A stretch of 61,744 nt of DNA, taken from NCBI RefSeq assembly GCF_027706725.1, contig NZ_JAQFWQ010000033.1, positions 1 through 61,744 on the forward strand, in the 5' to 3' direction. The notes below the pieces were generated by a model. It saw only the letters and a list, made by a program, of their open reading frames with translations. It was not told the origin of the DNA and searched no databases. Shown in pieces: positions 1 to 9,969 of the stretch; within the stretch, counting starts at the first letter, position 1, and each line of letters starts with the position of its first letter. A program made the position numbers and the translations under genes. The stretch comes from Nocardiopsis endophytica. GTDB lineage: Bacteria > Actinomycetota > Actinomycetes > Streptosporangiales > Streptosporangiaceae.

Positions 1-48
1 CTACTTCGCTGGCATTGGGCCGCCGTGACGGGACGGTGCGCCGGGGCC

Positions 49-834
49 CTACAGCAAGCCCTGGCCGCTGATGCCCTCGGGGAGCTTCGCTGCCGCCGCC
101 CTGTCCAGCAGGAACAGCGTCCTCGAACGGCCCCGGGCGCCTGCCGCCGGGACCTGTACCTCTCCGGCCTCGGGGGACAGGGCCAGGCGCACCGCCTCGG
201 CCTTGCCCTCGCCGGACGCCAGCACCCACACCTCCTTCGCCGCGCGGATGGCGGGGAAGGTCAGCGACACCCGCGTCGGAGGCGGCTTCGGTGCGCCGTG
301 CACGGCAACCACCGTGCGCTCCTCCTCGTACAGCGCGGGCTGCTCGGGGAACAGCGACGCGACATGGGTGTCCGGGCCGATGCCCAGCAGGCACACGTCG
401 AACGCCGGGACGTCGGAGTGGTCCTCCGGGCGGGACGCCGCGCGCAGCGCCTCGGCGTAGCGCTCGGCACCCGGCTCGGGCACCGCGCCGTCCGGGCCGT
501 CCGGGGCCGGCATCGGGTGCACCCGCGCGGGGTCCACGCCCACGTGGTCCAGCAGCGCCTCGCGCGCCTGGGTCTCGTTGCGCTCGGGGTCGCCGGTGGG
601 CAGGAACCGCTCATCGCCCCACCACACGTCCACCGCCGACCAGTCCACGGCGTCGCGCGCCGGGGCCTGGGCCAGCTCGGACAGCACGGCGATGCCGATG
701 CCGCCGCCGGTCAGCACGATCGACGCCGACCCGGTCGCGGCCTGGGCGTCCACCAGGCGGGTCACCACCCGCGCCGCGGCCGCCTTGGCCAGCAGCCCGG
801 CGTCCGGGTGGACCAGGACGGACGGTGTGCTCAC
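49..834 (-). CDS. pgl: 6-phosphogluconolactonase
   Basis: Hydrolyses 6-phosphogluconolactone to 6-phosphogluconate, the second step of the oxidative pentose phosphate pathway, in the cytosol. The product has 261 residues, normal for the DevB-type family. Family motifs are visible: the VWWGDERF block, an N-E-T-Q-A-R helix, and the LGIGPDTHVASLFP loop that keeps the expected His, followed by VSLTFPAI. The GTG start at 834 is chosen because it overlaps the opcA stop (GTGA), which implies translational coupling; longer reading in this frame only shadows opcA. It is the last gene of the tkt-to-pgl run. The 48 bases beyond its stop hold nothing I recognise. Confidence 0.93.
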   Translation of the reverse strand: MSTPSVLVHPDAGLLAKAAAARVVTRLVDAQAATGSASIVLTGGGIGIAVLSELAQAPARDAVDWSAVDVWWGDERFLPTGDPERNETQAREALLDHVGVDPARVHPMPAPDGPDGAVPEPGAERYAEALRAASRPEDHSDVPAFDVCLLGIGPDTHVASLFPEQPALYEEERTVVAVHGAPKPPPTRVSLTFPAIRAAKEVWVLASGEGKAEAVRLALSPEAGEVQVPAAGARGRSRTLFLLDRAAAAKLPEGISGQGLL

Positions 835-1808
835 TGCGCCCCCTCCGCCGACGGCGCCGCCTCCGCCGTCCGCGCCGCGCGCTGCCCCGGCGCCTCGCCC
901 CGCTCGGTCATGTCCTTCAGGAATGTCGCGGTCCTCTCGTACATCAGGTCCGGGTCCAGCCGCCGCAGCTCCTCGGCCAGGGCCTCGGAGGCGCGCCGCC
1001 GGGCCAGGGCCACGGTCTGGTCGGGCTGCCCCGGCCGGGACAGGGTGGCCACCCGCCCGTCCTGGCGGCGCAGGGCGATGTCCCCGCCCTCGGTCACCAG
1101 CCGGGTGCCGGTGATGCCCGGCCCGTTGGACACGGTCCGCGTCACCTCCACGTCCAGCTGGTGGGCGAGCCAGGCCGCCAGCAGGTCGGCGCTGGGGTAG
1201 TGGTCCTCGGCGGTCACCTCGGCCGCGGTCACCCACCCCGACGGGTGGTCCATGGTGCTGGCCAGCATCGACCGCCACGGGGTGAGCCGGGTCCAGGTCA
1301 GGTCGGTGTCGCCGGGCCGGTAGTTGCCGATCCGCCCGAGCAGGTCGGCCATCGGGTCCGGCGCCCGCAGCGCGTCGGTGATGCGCCGGTGCGCCAGCCG
1401 CCCCACGGGGTCGGCGGCCGGCTCGGCCGGGCCCGCCCCCGGCCACCAGGCCACCACCGGTGCGTCCGGCACCAGCAGCGGGGTGATGACCGAGTCGGCG
1501 TGCTCGCCCAGCGGCCCGTACAGCCGCAGCAGCAGCGCCTCGCCCGGCCCCGAGGTGCCGGGGCGGCGGATCTCGGCGTCGATGGCCGGCTCGGCGTCCG
1601 GGTCGCGCCGGATCACCGCGATGATGCGCGAGGGGTGCTCGCGTCCGGCCTCGGTGGCGGCCCGCACCGCGTCGTAGTGGTCGGCCTCGTCGGTCACGAT
1701 CACCAGCGTCAGCACCATGTTCATGGCCCCGCCGCCGATGCTGTGCCGCTCCTGGGCCAGCGCCTCGGTGATCTGCGAGGTGTCGGTGCGCGGAAGGTAC
1801 ATCGTCAT
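831..1808 (-). CDS. opcA: Glucose-6-phosphate dehydrogenase assembly protein OpcA
   Basis: OpcA supports assembly or activity of glucose-6-phosphate dehydrogenase in cyanobacteria and actinobacteria. The product is 325 residues, close to the usual size. Features typical of the family include the N-terminal LVIVTDEADHYDAVRAAT block, the central PVVAWWPG segment, and the WTRLTPWRSMLA motif. The ATG at 1808 follows a GGAGG ribosome binding site; a second ATG lies two codons in. It sits directly downstream of zwf (37 nt gap) and overlaps pgl by 4 nt, so the three genes are probably co-transcribed and translated in balance. Confidence 0.93.
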   Translation of the reverse strand: MTMYLPRTDTSQITEALAQERHSIGGGAMNMVLTLVIVTDEADHYDAVRAATEAGREHPSRIIAVIRRDPDAEPAIDAEIRRPGTSGPGEALLLRLYGPLGEHADSVITPLLVPDAPVVAWWPGAGPAEPAADPVGRLAHRRITDALRAPDPMADLLGRIGNYRPGDTDLTWTRLTPWRSMLASTMDHPSGWVTAAEVTAEDHYPSADLLAAWLAHQLDVEVTRTVSNGPGITGTRLVTEGGDIALRRQDGRVATLSRPGQPDQTVALARRRASEALAEELRRLDPDLMYERTATFLKDMTERGEAPGQRAARTAEAAPSAEGAQ

Positions 1809-1845
1809 CGGTGGTCCTCCGTCCTCGGGGGCGCCCCCGGCGCCG

Positions 1846-3390
1846 TCACGGGCGCCGCCACTGGCGCCCCTCCCGGGCGAGCATGGCGTCGGCCGACTCC
1901 GGCCCCCACGTCCCCGACTCGTAGGGCTCGGGCCGCCCCTCCTTGGCCCAGTACTCCTCCACCGGGTCCAGGATCTCCCACGACAGCTCGACCTCCTGCT
2001 GGCGCGGGAACAGCGGCGGGTCGCCGATGAGCACGTCCAGGATGAGCCGCTCGTAGGCCTCCGGGCTGGCCTCGGTGAACGACTGGCCGTAGGTGAAGTC
2101 CATGGTCACGTCGCGCACCTCCATGGCCGCCCCGGGCACCTTGGACCCGAAGCGCATGGTGACGCCCTCGTCCGGCTGGATGCGCAGCACCAGCGCGTTC
2201 TGCCCCATGTCCTCGGTGTCGACCTGGCTGAACACCTGGTTGGGCGTGCGGCGGAACACCAGCGCCACCTCGGTGACCCGGCGCCCCAGCCGCTTGCCGG
2301 TGCGCAGGTAGAACGGCACCCCCGCCCACCGGCGGGTGTTGACCTCCAGGCGCAGCGCCGCGTAGGTCTCGGTGACGGAGTCGTCGGGGATGCCCTTCTC
2401 CTCCAGGTACCCGCAGACCTCGTCGCCGCCCTGCCACCCGGACGCGTACTGGCCGCGGGCGGTCCCCGAGGCCAGGTCGTCGGGCAGCCGCACCGCCGAG
2501 AGCACCTTCTCCTTCTCGGTGCGGATGGCGTCGGCCGAGAACGACACCGGCTCCTCCATGGCCACCAGCGCCAGCAGCTGCAGCAGGTGGTTCTGGATGA
2601 CGTCGCGGGCCGCGCCGATGCCGTCGTAGTACCCGGCCCGGCCGCCCACCCCGATGTCCTCGGCCATGGTGATCTGCACGTGGTCCACCAGGTCGCGGTT
2701 CCACATCGGCTCGAAGAGCGTGTTGGCGAACCGCAGCGCCATGATGTTCTGGACGGTCTCCTTGCCCAGGTAGTGGTCGATGCGGAAGACCGACTGCGGC
2801 GGGAAGACGTCGTCCACGACCGCGTTGAGCTCTTTGGCGCTCTCCAGGTCGTGCCCGAACGGCTTCTCGATGATCACCCGCCGCCAGGCGTCCTCCCGCT
2901 GGTCGGCCAGCCCGGACCGCCTGAGCTGCTTGACCACGGTCGGGAACAGCTTGGGCGGCAGCGAAAGGTAGAAGGCGTAGTTGCCGCCGGTCCCGCGGTC
3001 GGCGTCCAGCTCGCGCACCGTGTCGGCGAGCCGGTCGAAGGCCTCGTCGTCGTGCAGCTCGCCCTGGACGAACCGGACGCCCTCGCTGAGCTGGCGCCAC
3101 ACGTCCTCGCGGAAGGGGGTCCGGGCGTGCTCGCGCACCGCCTCGTAGGCCTCCTTCGCGAAGTCCTGGTGCTCCCACTCCCGGCGGGCGAAGCCCACCA
3201 GTCCGAAGCCGGGCGGCAGCAGCCCCCGGTTGGCCAGGTCGTAGATGGCCGGCAGCAGCTTCTTGCGGGCCAGGTCGCCCGTGACCCCGAAGAGCACGAG
3301 CACGCTGGGCCCGGCGATCCTGGGCAGGCGCCGGTCCAGCTCGCTGCGCAGCGGGTTCGGGGTCGCCCCCGGCATCACCGGCTCTTTCAC
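1846..3390 (-). CDS. zwf: Glucose-6-phosphate 1-dehydrogenase
   Basis: Oxidises glucose-6-phosphate with NADP+ to 6-phosphogluconolactone, the entry to the oxidative pentose phosphate pathway. The product is 514 residues, standard for the family. The N-terminal Rossmann motif GVTGDLARKK lies around residues 35-44, and the substrate-binding/catalytic RIDHYLGKE motif around residue 201. I chose the GTG at 3390 because a GGGGAG ribosome binding site lies 6 nt upstream; an in-frame ATG at 3375 is the alternative. The gene lies 38 nt downstream of pgi and is followed by opcA, so it belongs to one long operon. Confidence 0.95.
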   Translation of the reverse strand: MKEPVMPGATPNPLRSELDRRLPRIAGPSVLVLFGVTGDLARKKLLPAIYDLANRGLLPPGFGLVGFARREWEHQDFAKEAYEAVREHARTPFREDVWRQLSEGVRFVQGELHDDEAFDRLADTVRELDADRGTGGNYAFYLSLPPKLFPTVVKQLRRSGLADQREDAWRRVIIEKPFGHDLESAKELNAVVDDVFPPQSVFRIDHYLGKETVQNIMALRFANTLFEPMWNRDLVDHVQITMAEDIGVGGRAGYYDGIGAARDVIQNHLLQLLALVAMEEPVSFSADAIRTEKEKVLSAVRLPDDLASGTARGQYASGWQGGDEVCGYLEEKGIPDDSVTETYAALRLEVNTRRWAGVPFYLRTGKRLGRRVTEVALVFRRTPNQVFSQVDTEDMGQNALVLRIQPDEGVTMRFGSKVPGAAMEVRDVTMDFTYGQSFTEASPEAYERLILDVLIGDPPLFPRQQEVELSWEILDPVEEYWAKEGRPEPYESGTWGPESADAMLAREGRQWRRP

Positions 3391-3428
3391 GTTGAACTCC
3401 CCTGTGGTCGGGCCGTGTTCTCGGGCCG

Positions 3429-5069
3429 TCAGGCGCGCACCCGGGCCAGCGCCCGGCGGATCTGCGCCAGGCCGGCCGCGCGGTCGAGCAGGTGCAGGCG
3501 CACGGCGGGGCGCCCGCGCGTGTCCAGGGCTCCGAAGTCGCCCAGCGCCTGGGCGAGCTGGAGCCGTCCGAAGGAGTAGGGGCGGCCGGGCACCGGCAGG
3601 TCCTCCGGGTTCTCCCCGGTGATCTGCAGGAACGCGCCCGCGGCGGGCCCGCCCTTGTGGTACTGCCCGGTGGAGTGCAGGAACCGCGGCCCCCACCCGA
3701 AGGTGGTCTGGCGCCCGGAGGCGTCCGCCAGCTCGGCCCGCAGCCCCGCCGCCGGGGCGTCGGCGACCCGGTCCAGGTAGGCCATGACCGCCAGGTAGCC
3801 GCGCTCGGGCACCGCCTCCAGCAGCGCGCGCAGCGCGCCCTCCAGGCCGCTCTCCCCGTCCAGGCGCAGCGCCCGGGAGGCGCGCACCTCCACCGCCCCG
3901 TCGGTGAACAGCGGGTCGGCCTGCGGCAGCGGGCCCTCGCCCGCGCCGTCCAGCAGCGCCTTGGTGTTGTCCTTGGACTCCTGCACGTTGGGCTGGTCGA
4001 ACGGGTCGATGCCCAGCAGGCGCCCGGCGACGGCGGTGGCGTACTCCCAGGCCAGGAACTGCGCCCCCAGCGGGCCGGTGACCCGCACCAGCGCCCCGCC
4101 GTCGGGGGAGGGCCCCGCCTCGGAGAACGACGTGGGCAGCGCGTCGGGCGCGTCGGCGAACCCGGGGGCGTTGGTGCCCTCGGCGACGACCGGCAGCAGC
4201 CCGGTGCCCTGCTTGCCGGTGGACTCGGCCACCAGCTGCTCGATCCAGTCGCCCAGCCCCACCGGGGTGGACCCGGCCAGCACCAGCTTGTCCCGCCCGG
4301 CCGCGCCCATGGCGGCGCCCAGCAGCAGCGCCGGGTTGCCCGTGTCGACCTTGAGCGAGGGCGCGAGCGCCTCGGCCTCGTCCAGCAGCGCCTCCACGTC
4401 GACCCCGGCCAGCGCCGCGGGCACCAGGCCGAACGCCGACAGGGCGCTGTAGCGGCCGCCCACCTCCGGGTCGGCCAGGTAGGTGCGGTAGCCGCGCTCG
4501 GCGGCCAGCGCGGCCAGCGGCGACCCGGGGTCGGTGACCACGGTGATCCGCTCGGCCGGGTCGATGCCCGCCTCGGTGAAGGCCTGCTCCAGGGCGCGGC
4601 GGTGGCTGTCGGTCTCCACGGTGCCGCCGCTCTTGGAGGAGACCACGGCGGCGGTGCGGTGCAGCCGGTCGTCCAGGGCCGCCCGCACCTGCGCCGGGTC
4701 GGTGGTGTCCAGGGTGGTCAGCTCGGCCCCGCGGGTGGCGGCGATGACCTCGGGGGCCAGCGACGAGCCGCCCATCCCGGCCAGCACCACCCGGTCCACC
4801 CCGGCGGCGCGCAGCGCGCGGGCGTGCTCGGCCAGCTCGGGCAGCAGCTCCCGGGAGGTGCGCGGCAGGTCCAGCCAGCCGAGCCGGATGGACGCCTCGT
4901 CCCGCGCGTCCGGACCCCACAGGGTGCTGTCCTTGGCGGCCAGCGCCGAAGGCACGCCGTCCGCGGCCAGAACCTTGACGGCCTCGGCGGCGGCTTCTGC
5001 GGCGGCGCCGGTGACGCGCACACTCAGCCCGGCGCTCGCGGCCTCCTCGACTCGGGGTTGCGTGCTCAA
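3429..5069 (-). CDS. pgi: Glucose-6-phosphate isomerase
   Basis: Interconverts glucose-6-phosphate and fructose-6-phosphate, linking glycolysis to the pentose phosphate pathway. The 546-residue product has the SIS-type core: VVLAGMGGSSLAPEV near residues 94-108, and SSKSGGTVET in the sugar-phosphate-binding region. It resembles the isomerase form that actinobacteria encode between tal and zwf. The best start is TTG at 5069, preceded by a GAGGT-like site; no ATG is in frame nearby. Between this gene and tal lies a strong hairpin (5127-5154), so pgi may be partly attenuated or have its own promoter. Confidence 0.9.
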   Translation of the reverse strand: MSTQPRVEEAASAGLSVRVTGAAAEAAAEAVKVLAADGVPSALAAKDSTLWGPDARDEASIRLGWLDLPRTSRELLPELAEHARALRAAGVDRVVLAGMGGSSLAPEVIAATRGAELTTLDTTDPAQVRAALDDRLHRTAAVVSSKSGGTVETDSHRRALEQAFTEAGIDPAERITVVTDPGSPLAALAAERGYRTYLADPEVGGRYSALSAFGLVPAALAGVDVEALLDEAEALAPSLKVDTGNPALLLGAAMGAAGRDKLVLAGSTPVGLGDWIEQLVAESTGKQGTGLLPVVAEGTNAPGFADAPDALPTSFSEAGPSPDGGALVRVTGPLGAQFLAWEYATAVAGRLLGIDPFDQPNVQESKDNTKALLDGAGEGPLPQADPLFTDGAVEVRASRALRLDGESGLEGALRALLEAVPERGYLAVMAYLDRVADAPAAGLRAELADASGRQTTFGWGPRFLHSTGQYHKGGPAAGAFLQITGENPEDLPVPGRPYSFGRLQLAQALGDFGALDTRGRPAVRLHLLDRAAGLAQIRRALARVRA

Positions 5070-5126
5070 CTCGACGACCTCATTCCCGTGTGTTCCAGGT
5101 GTCCCATGTCCGAGAGGAGAGAAGAA

Positions 5127-5154
5127 GGGCCGGGGCGCTCCCGCGCCCCGGCCC
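5127..5154 (-). terminator. Hairpin terminator or attenuator between tal and pgi
   Basis: A perfect 11-bp GC stem (5127-5137 with 5144-5154) and a 6-nt loop lie five bases past the tal stop. On the minus strand the hairpin is followed by a pyrimidine-rich TTCTTCTCTCC stretch. It would reduce read-through from tkt-tal into pgi-zwf-opcA-pgl. Confidence 0.7.
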
Positions 5155-5159
5155 CGTAC

Positions 5160-6266
5160 TCACGCGGATCCGCCGAGGGCGGACCGCACCCGGTCCAGCA
5201 ACTGCTCCCAGGACTTCTCGAACTTGGCGACGCCGTCGTCCTCCAGCAGGCGCAGCACGTCCGCGAAGTCGACCCCGGCCGCCTCGATGGCGTCCATGTC
5301 CGCGCGCGCGGAGGCGTACTCCCCGCGCACCGTGTCGCCGGTGATCCGCCCGTGGTCGGCGACGGCCTCCAGGGTGGCCTCCGGCATGGTGTTGACCGTG
5401 TCGGGGGCGACCAGCTCGTCGACGTAGCGGGTGTCCGGGTAGGCCGGGTCCTTCACGCCAGTGGAGGCCCACAGCGGCCGCTGGCGGCGCGCCCCGGCCG
5501 ACTCCAGCACGCGCCAGGCCTCGTTGGCGAAGAACTCCTCGTAGGCCTCGTAGGCCAGGCGCGCGTTGGCGATCGCGGCCCTGCCCTTGAACTCCTTGGC
5601 CTCGGGCGTGCCGATGGCGTCCAGGCGCTTGTCGACCTCGCTGTCCACGCGGCTGACGAAGAACGACGCCACCGAGTGGATCTTGGTCAGGTCCAGGCCG
5701 TTCTCCCGCGCCCGGGCCAGGCCGTCCTGGAAGGCCTGCATGACGGCGCGGTAGCGCTCCAGCGAGAAGATCAGCGTGACGTTGACGCTGATGCCCTCGG
5801 AGATCGCCTGCGTGATGGCGGGCAGGCCCTCCAGCGTCGCCGGGATCTTGATCATCAGGTTGGGCCGGTCGACCAGCCACCACAGGGCGCGGGCCTCGGC
5901 GACGGTGCGCTCGGTGTCGTGCGCCAGGCGCGGGTCGACCTCCAGCGACACCCGGCCGCCCACGCCGTTGCTGCGCTCATAGAGCGGGCGCAGCACGTCG
6001 GCGGCCCACCGGATGTCGTAGCCGGTCAGCGCGCGCACCGCCTCGTCGACCGAGACGCCGCGGGCGGCCAGGTCGCGCAGCTGGGCGTCGTAGGCGTCGC
6101 CCTCGCCGAGCGCCTTCTCGAAGATGGTCGGGTTGGAGGTGACCCCCACGACGCTGCGGGTCTCGACCAGGTCCTGCAGGTTGCCGGTGCGCAGGCGGTC
6201 GCGGCTGATGTCGTCCAGCCAGACCGCGACGCCCTGCCCGGAGAGCTCAGTGAGCGGGTTCGTCAT
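5160..6266 (-). CDS. tal: Transaldolase
   Basis: Transfers a dihydroxyacetone unit between sugar phosphates in the non-oxidative pentose phosphate pathway. The product is 368 residues, the length of the actinobacterial type. Visible are the [12 protein letters not shown] motif near residue 41, the Schiff-base lysine in NLMIKIPAT (Lys140), and [12 protein letters not shown]. The ATG at 6266 has GAGGAG upstream; the longer frame upstream is a shadow of tkt. It is 77 nt downstream of tkt, with which it forms a functional pair, and is followed by the 5127-5154 hairpin. Confidence 0.95.
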   Translation of the reverse strand: MTNPLTELSGQGVAVWLDDISRDRLRTGNLQDLVETRSVVGVTSNPTIFEKALGEGDAYDAQLRDLAARGVSVDEAVRALTGYDIRWAADVLRPLYERSNGVGGRVSLEVDPRLAHDTERTVAEARALWWLVDRPNLMIKIPATLEGLPAITQAISEGISVNVTLIFSLERYRAVMQAFQDGLARARENGLDLTKIHSVASFFVSRVDSEVDKRLDAIGTPEAKEFKGRAAIANARLAYEAYEEFFANEAWRVLESAGARRQRPLWASTGVKDPAYPDTRYVDELVAPDTVNTMPEATLEAVADHGRITGDTVRGEYASARADMDAIEAAGVDFADVLRLLEDDGVAKFEKSWEQLLDRVRSALGGSA

Positions 6267-6343
6267 CGCTTCTCGTACTCCTCGAAGACTTCTGGGTGCC
6301 CGACGCGCACAACACGCGCCGGGCCGGTGGCGTTCCCTCCGGG

Positions 6344-8437
6344 CTAGGAGGCGTTGGCGACACTCTTCTCGGCGGCGGCGACCACGGCGTCGGCGGTCAG
6401 GCCGAAGTGCTCGTAGAGCTCGCCGTAGGGCGCCGAGGCGCCGAAGTGCTCCAGGCTCACGGACTCGCCCGCGTCGCCGGTGAACTCGCGCCACCCCATG
6501 GCGATCCCGGCCTCCACCGAGACCCGCGCGCGCACCGACGCCGGCAGCACGCTCTCCTTGTAGGCGGCGTCCTGCTCGCGGAACCACTCCACGCACGGCA
6601 TGGACACCACGCGGGTCGGCGTCCCGGCGGCCTCCAGCCGCTCACGGGCCTGCAGGGCGATGGCGACCTCGCTGCCGGTGGCGATCAGGATGGCCCGCGG
6701 CGCACCGCCGGAGGCCTCCGCCAGCACGTAGCCGCCCTTGGCCGTGCCCTCGGCCGAGCCGAACTCCGAGCGGTCCAGGGTGGGGACGTTCTGCCGGGTC
6801 AGGGCGAGCGCAGAGGGGCGGTCGCCGTTCTCCAGCACGGTGCGCCAGGCGACCGCGGTCTCGTTGGCGTCGCCGGGGCGGATCACGTCCAGCCCGGGGA
6901 TGGCGCGCAGCGACCACAGGTGCTCGACCGGCTGGTGCGTGGGGCCGTCCTCGCCCAGGCCGATGGAGTCGTGCGTCCACACGTAGGCCACCGGCAGCTT
7001 CATCAGCGCCGCCAGGCGCACCGCCGGGCGCATGTAGTCGCTGAAGACGAGGAACGTGCCGCCGTAGGGGCGGGTGGGGCCGTGCAGCGCGATGCCGTTG
7101 AGGACCGAGCCCATCCCGTGCTCGCGCACGCCGAAGTGCAGCACCCGGCCGTACTCGTTGCCGGGGAACATCTCGCTGGCGGCCTTCTCCGGAAGGAAGG
7201 ACGGCTGGCCCTTGGGGGTCGTGTTGTTCGACCCGGCCAGGTCGGCCGACCCGCCCCACAGCTCGGGCAGCTCAGGGGCGATGGCGCTGAGCACCTCGCC
7301 GCTGGCCTTGCGGGTGGCGATGCCCTTGGCGTCGGCGTCGAACACCGGCAGGGCCTTCTCCCAGCCCTCGGGGAGCTTGCCCGCCTCCAGGCGCTCGAAG
7401 AGCTCGGCGCGCTCGCCCGCCCCGGCCTGCCAGGCCTCGAAGCCCTTCTGCCAGGCGGCGCGGGCCTCGCGGCCGCGCTCCAGGGCCGCACGGGTGTGGT
7501 CGAGGACCTCCTGTGGCACATCGAAGCGCGCGTCGGGGTCCAGGCCCAGCACCTGCTTGGTGGCGGCGACCTCCTCGGCGCCCATGGCGGCGCCGTGGAT
7601 CGCCCCGGTGTTCTGCTTGTTGGGCGAGGGCCAGCCGATGATGGTGCGCAGGCGGATGAACGACGGCTTGCCGGTCTCGGCGCGCGCGGCCTGGATCGCC
7701 GCGTACAGCGCCTCCACGTCCTCGTGGTAGGAGCCGCCGGCGATCCAGTCGACGGTCTGGACGTGCCAGCCGTAGGCCTCGTAGCGCGCGGCGACGTCCT
7801 CGGAGAAGGCGATGCGGGTGTCGTCCTCGATGGAGATCCGGTTGTCGTCCCAGATCAGCACCAGGTTGCCGAGCTCCTGGACGCCCGCGAGCGCGCTGGC
7901 CTCGTGGCTGACGCCCTCCTCGACGTCGCCGTCGGAGCAGATGGCGTACACGAAGTGGTCGAACGGGCTCTCGCCCTTCGGGGCCTCGGGGTCGAACAGG
8001 CCGCGCTCGCGGCGGGCGGCCATCGCCATGCCCACGGCGTTGCCGATGCCCTGGCCCAGCGGGCCGGTGGTGGTCTCGACGCCGGCGGTGTGCCCGTACT
8101 CCGGGTGGCCGGGGGTGAGGCTGCCCCACTGGCGCAGCCGCTTGAGGTCGTCCAGCTCCAGGCCGAACCCGGCCAGGTAGAGCTGGATGTACTGGGTCAG
8201 GCTGGAGTGGCCGGCGGAGAGCACGAAGCGGTCCCGCCCGACCCAGTCGGGACGGGCCGGGTCGTGGCGCATCACCTTCTGGTACAGAAGGTAGGCCGCG
8301 GGGGCCAGACTCATCGCGGTGCCGGGGTGCCCGGAGCCGGCCTCTTCGACGGCGTCCATGGCCAGCGCACGGACCACATCGACGGAGCGGCGGTCGAGGT
8401 CCGACCACTCAAGGGAATTCGAGCTGCCGATGTTCAC
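6344..8437 (-). CDS. tkt: Transketolase
   Basis: Thiamine-diphosphate enzyme that moves two-carbon ketol units between sugar phosphates. The product is 697 residues, full length. Key segments are [13 protein letters not shown] (about 34-46), the FVLSAGHSS loop, GPLGQG, and the ThDP/Mg motif SDGDVEEG (about 168-175) closing with Asn199. The GTG start at 8437 is preceded by AAAGGAG with a rather long 12-nt spacer. As first gene of the minus-strand cluster, it is divergent from ctaB across a 411-bp intergenic region that must hold its promoter. Confidence 0.95.
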   Translation of the reverse strand: MNIGSSNSLEWSDLDRRSVDVVRALAMDAVEEAGSGHPGTAMSLAPAAYLLYQKVMRHDPARPDWVGRDRFVLSAGHSSLTQYIQLYLAGFGLELDDLKRLRQWGSLTPGHPEYGHTAGVETTTGPLGQGIGNAVGMAMAARRERGLFDPEAPKGESPFDHFVYAICSDGDVEEGVSHEASALAGVQELGNLVLIWDDNRISIEDDTRIAFSEDVAARYEAYGWHVQTVDWIAGGSYHEDVEALYAAIQAARAETGKPSFIRLRTIIGWPSPNKQNTGAIHGAAMGAEEVAATKQVLGLDPDARFDVPQEVLDHTRAALERGREARAAWQKGFEAWQAGAGERAELFERLEAGKLPEGWEKALPVFDADAKGIATRKASGEVLSAIAPELPELWGGSADLAGSNNTTPKGQPSFLPEKAASEMFPGNEYGRVLHFGVREHGMGSVLNGIALHGPTRPYGGTFLVFSDYMRPAVRLAALMKLPVAYVWTHDSIGLGEDGPTHQPVEHLWSLRAIPGLDVIRPGDANETAVAWRTVLENGDRPSALALTRQNVPTLDRSEFGSAEGTAKGGYVLAEASGGAPRAILIATGSEVAIALQARERLEAAGTPTRVVSMPCVEWFREQDAAYKESVLPASVRARVSVEAGIAMGWREFTGDAGESVSLEHFGASAPYGELYEHFGLTADAVVAAAEKSVANAS

Positions 8438-8848
8438 GCGGGCTCAGGGCTCCTTTCGCGCGTTCGCGCATTCGACCGGCGCCCGGCACTGGGGGAGCCC
8501 GGGTGCGGTGAATGTGAGGTTGTGCATGCCGGATGCGGCCGGACCTCCGCCACCGCGCCCCGCGTGGCCCCGGGGCCGGTCACGGCAGGTTTGACCGCCT
8601 ACGAGCCTATCGCCCCGGGCCGGGCGCGGGCGCGCCGCCACACGCGCCGGGTCACGTGGCGCTCGTCGCCCTCCACGGCGGGAATGCGCGGTGACGCGCC
8701 GCAGGGGGCGCCCCGGTCAAGCACGCGCCCGGGGGAGTACTACAGTAAGTCGTCGACGGGGTTTTACCGGCTCTTGGCGGGTGCTGGAGAACGGTTCCGG
8801 CCCCGGCGTGGCGAGCAGAAACATCCCGATCTTCCTCCGAGGTTCAGC
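8438..8848. promoter_or_regulatory. Divergent tkt/ctaB intergenic region
   Basis: The 411 bp between tkt and ctaB hold no convincing gene. On the plus strand, TACAGT at 8741-8746 is a good -10 candidate for ctaB and would give a leader of about 95 nt. It lies in an AGTACTAC context that recurs at the ctaA promoter (11451-11458), which hints at shared control of the two heme A genes. I see no clear promoter for tkt. Confidence 0.4.
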
Positions 8849-9829
8849 GTGTCGTTGTCCGTAGAGCGGATGTCCCCCGCGCCGTCGTCCCCCACCGGAG
8901 ACGAGAGCGGCGACGGGCCGGGGCGCCGCGCCTCCGTGGGCGCCTATGTGCGGGCCTACGTCGCGCTGTCCAAGCCCCGGGTCATCGAACTGCTGCTGAT
9001 CACCACCATCCCGGTCATGTTCGTGGCCGCCCAGGGGGTGCCCCCGCTGTGGACCGCGGCGGCGACCCTGGTGTTCGGGACCATGTCGGCGGCCAGTGCC
9101 AACGCGCTCAACTGCTACATCGACCGGGACATCGACAAGGAGATGCGCCGTACCCGGCGCCGGCCGGTGGCCATGCACCAGGTCACCCCGCGCGGGACGC
9201 TCGTCTACGGGCTCGTGCTGGCGCTGGGCTCCACCGCCGGGTTCGCGCTGGCGGTGAACTGGCTGTCGGCGGCGCTGTCGGCGTTCGCGATCCTGTTCTA
9301 CATCTTCGTCTACACGCTGCTGCTCAAGCGGCGTACCGCGCAGAACGTGGTGTGGGGCGGCATCGCGGGGTGCATGCCGGTGCTCATCGGCTGGGCCGCC
9401 ATCACCGAGCGCCTGGACTGGGCGCCGTTCGTGCTCTTCCTCGTCGTCTTCTTCTGGACCCCGCCGCACACCTGGGCGCTGGCCATGCGCTACCGGGAGG
9501 ACTACGCGGCCGCGCAGGTGCCGATGCTGCCGGTGGTGGCCACCGACCGGCGGGTGCTGCTGGAGTGCGTGCTCTACAGCTGGGCCACCGTGGCCACCTC
9601 GGTGCTGCTGTGGCCGGTCGCCGGGACCACCCTGTTCTACCTGGCGGTCGCGGTGGTCCTGGGCGGGCTGCTGCTGGTGCAGGCGCACCGCCTGCTGGCG
9701 CGGGCCCGGGCCGGGGTCTCCGGCGCCCAGCTCAAGACCATGGGGTTCTTCCACCTGTCCAACGCCTACCTGGCGCTGCTGTTCACCGCGGTGACCATCG
9801 ACCCGCTGCTGGCGGGCTGGCTGGCCTGA
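8849..9829 (+). CDS. ctaB: Protoheme IX farnesyltransferase (heme O synthase)
   Basis: UbiA-family membrane prenyltransferase that adds a farnesyl group to heme b, giving heme O for aa3-type cytochrome oxidase. The product is 326 residues. The first prenyl-diphosphate motif ([12 protein letters not shown] followed by R-R-T-R-R-R-P) lies at about residues 85-106. A second conserved block, [17 protein letters not shown], lies mid-protein, and about eight or nine hydrophobic segments are present. The GTG at 8849 has GAGG at a good distance; an ATG at 8870 is the alternative. It works with ctaA, found two genes downstream. Confidence 0.93.
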   Translation: MSLSVERMSPAPSSPTGDESGDGPGRRASVGAYVRAYVALSKPRVIELLLITTIPVMFVAAQGVPPLWTAAATLVFGTMSAASANALNCYIDRDIDKEMRRTRRRPVAMHQVTPRGTLVYGLVLALGSTAGFALAVNWLSAALSAFAILFYIFVYTLLLKRRTAQNVVWGGIAGCMPVLIGWAAITERLDWAPFVLFLVVFFWTPPHTWALAMRYREDYAAAQVPMLPVVATDRRVLLECVLYSWATVATSVLLWPVAGTTLFYLAVAVVLGGLLLVQAHRLLARARAGVSGAQLKTMGFFHLSNAYLALLFTAVTIDPLLAGWLA

Positions 9830-9969
9830 CGGCCCGGGGCGGCGCCGGGGGCGCGGCCCGCCCCTGAGCCCCGCCCGGCCTTTCCCGAGATCAGCGCCAG
9901 GGCGCCCGGGGCCGCGGAATGCGCGGCGGCTTCGGCCCCACGGCCCGGCAACCGCTACGATCGGGCACC

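Noticed and set aside
3492-6347. A 951-codon plus-strand open frame opposite pgi and tal
   Set aside because: Antisense shadow of two well-identified enzymes; no start signal or recognisable domain.
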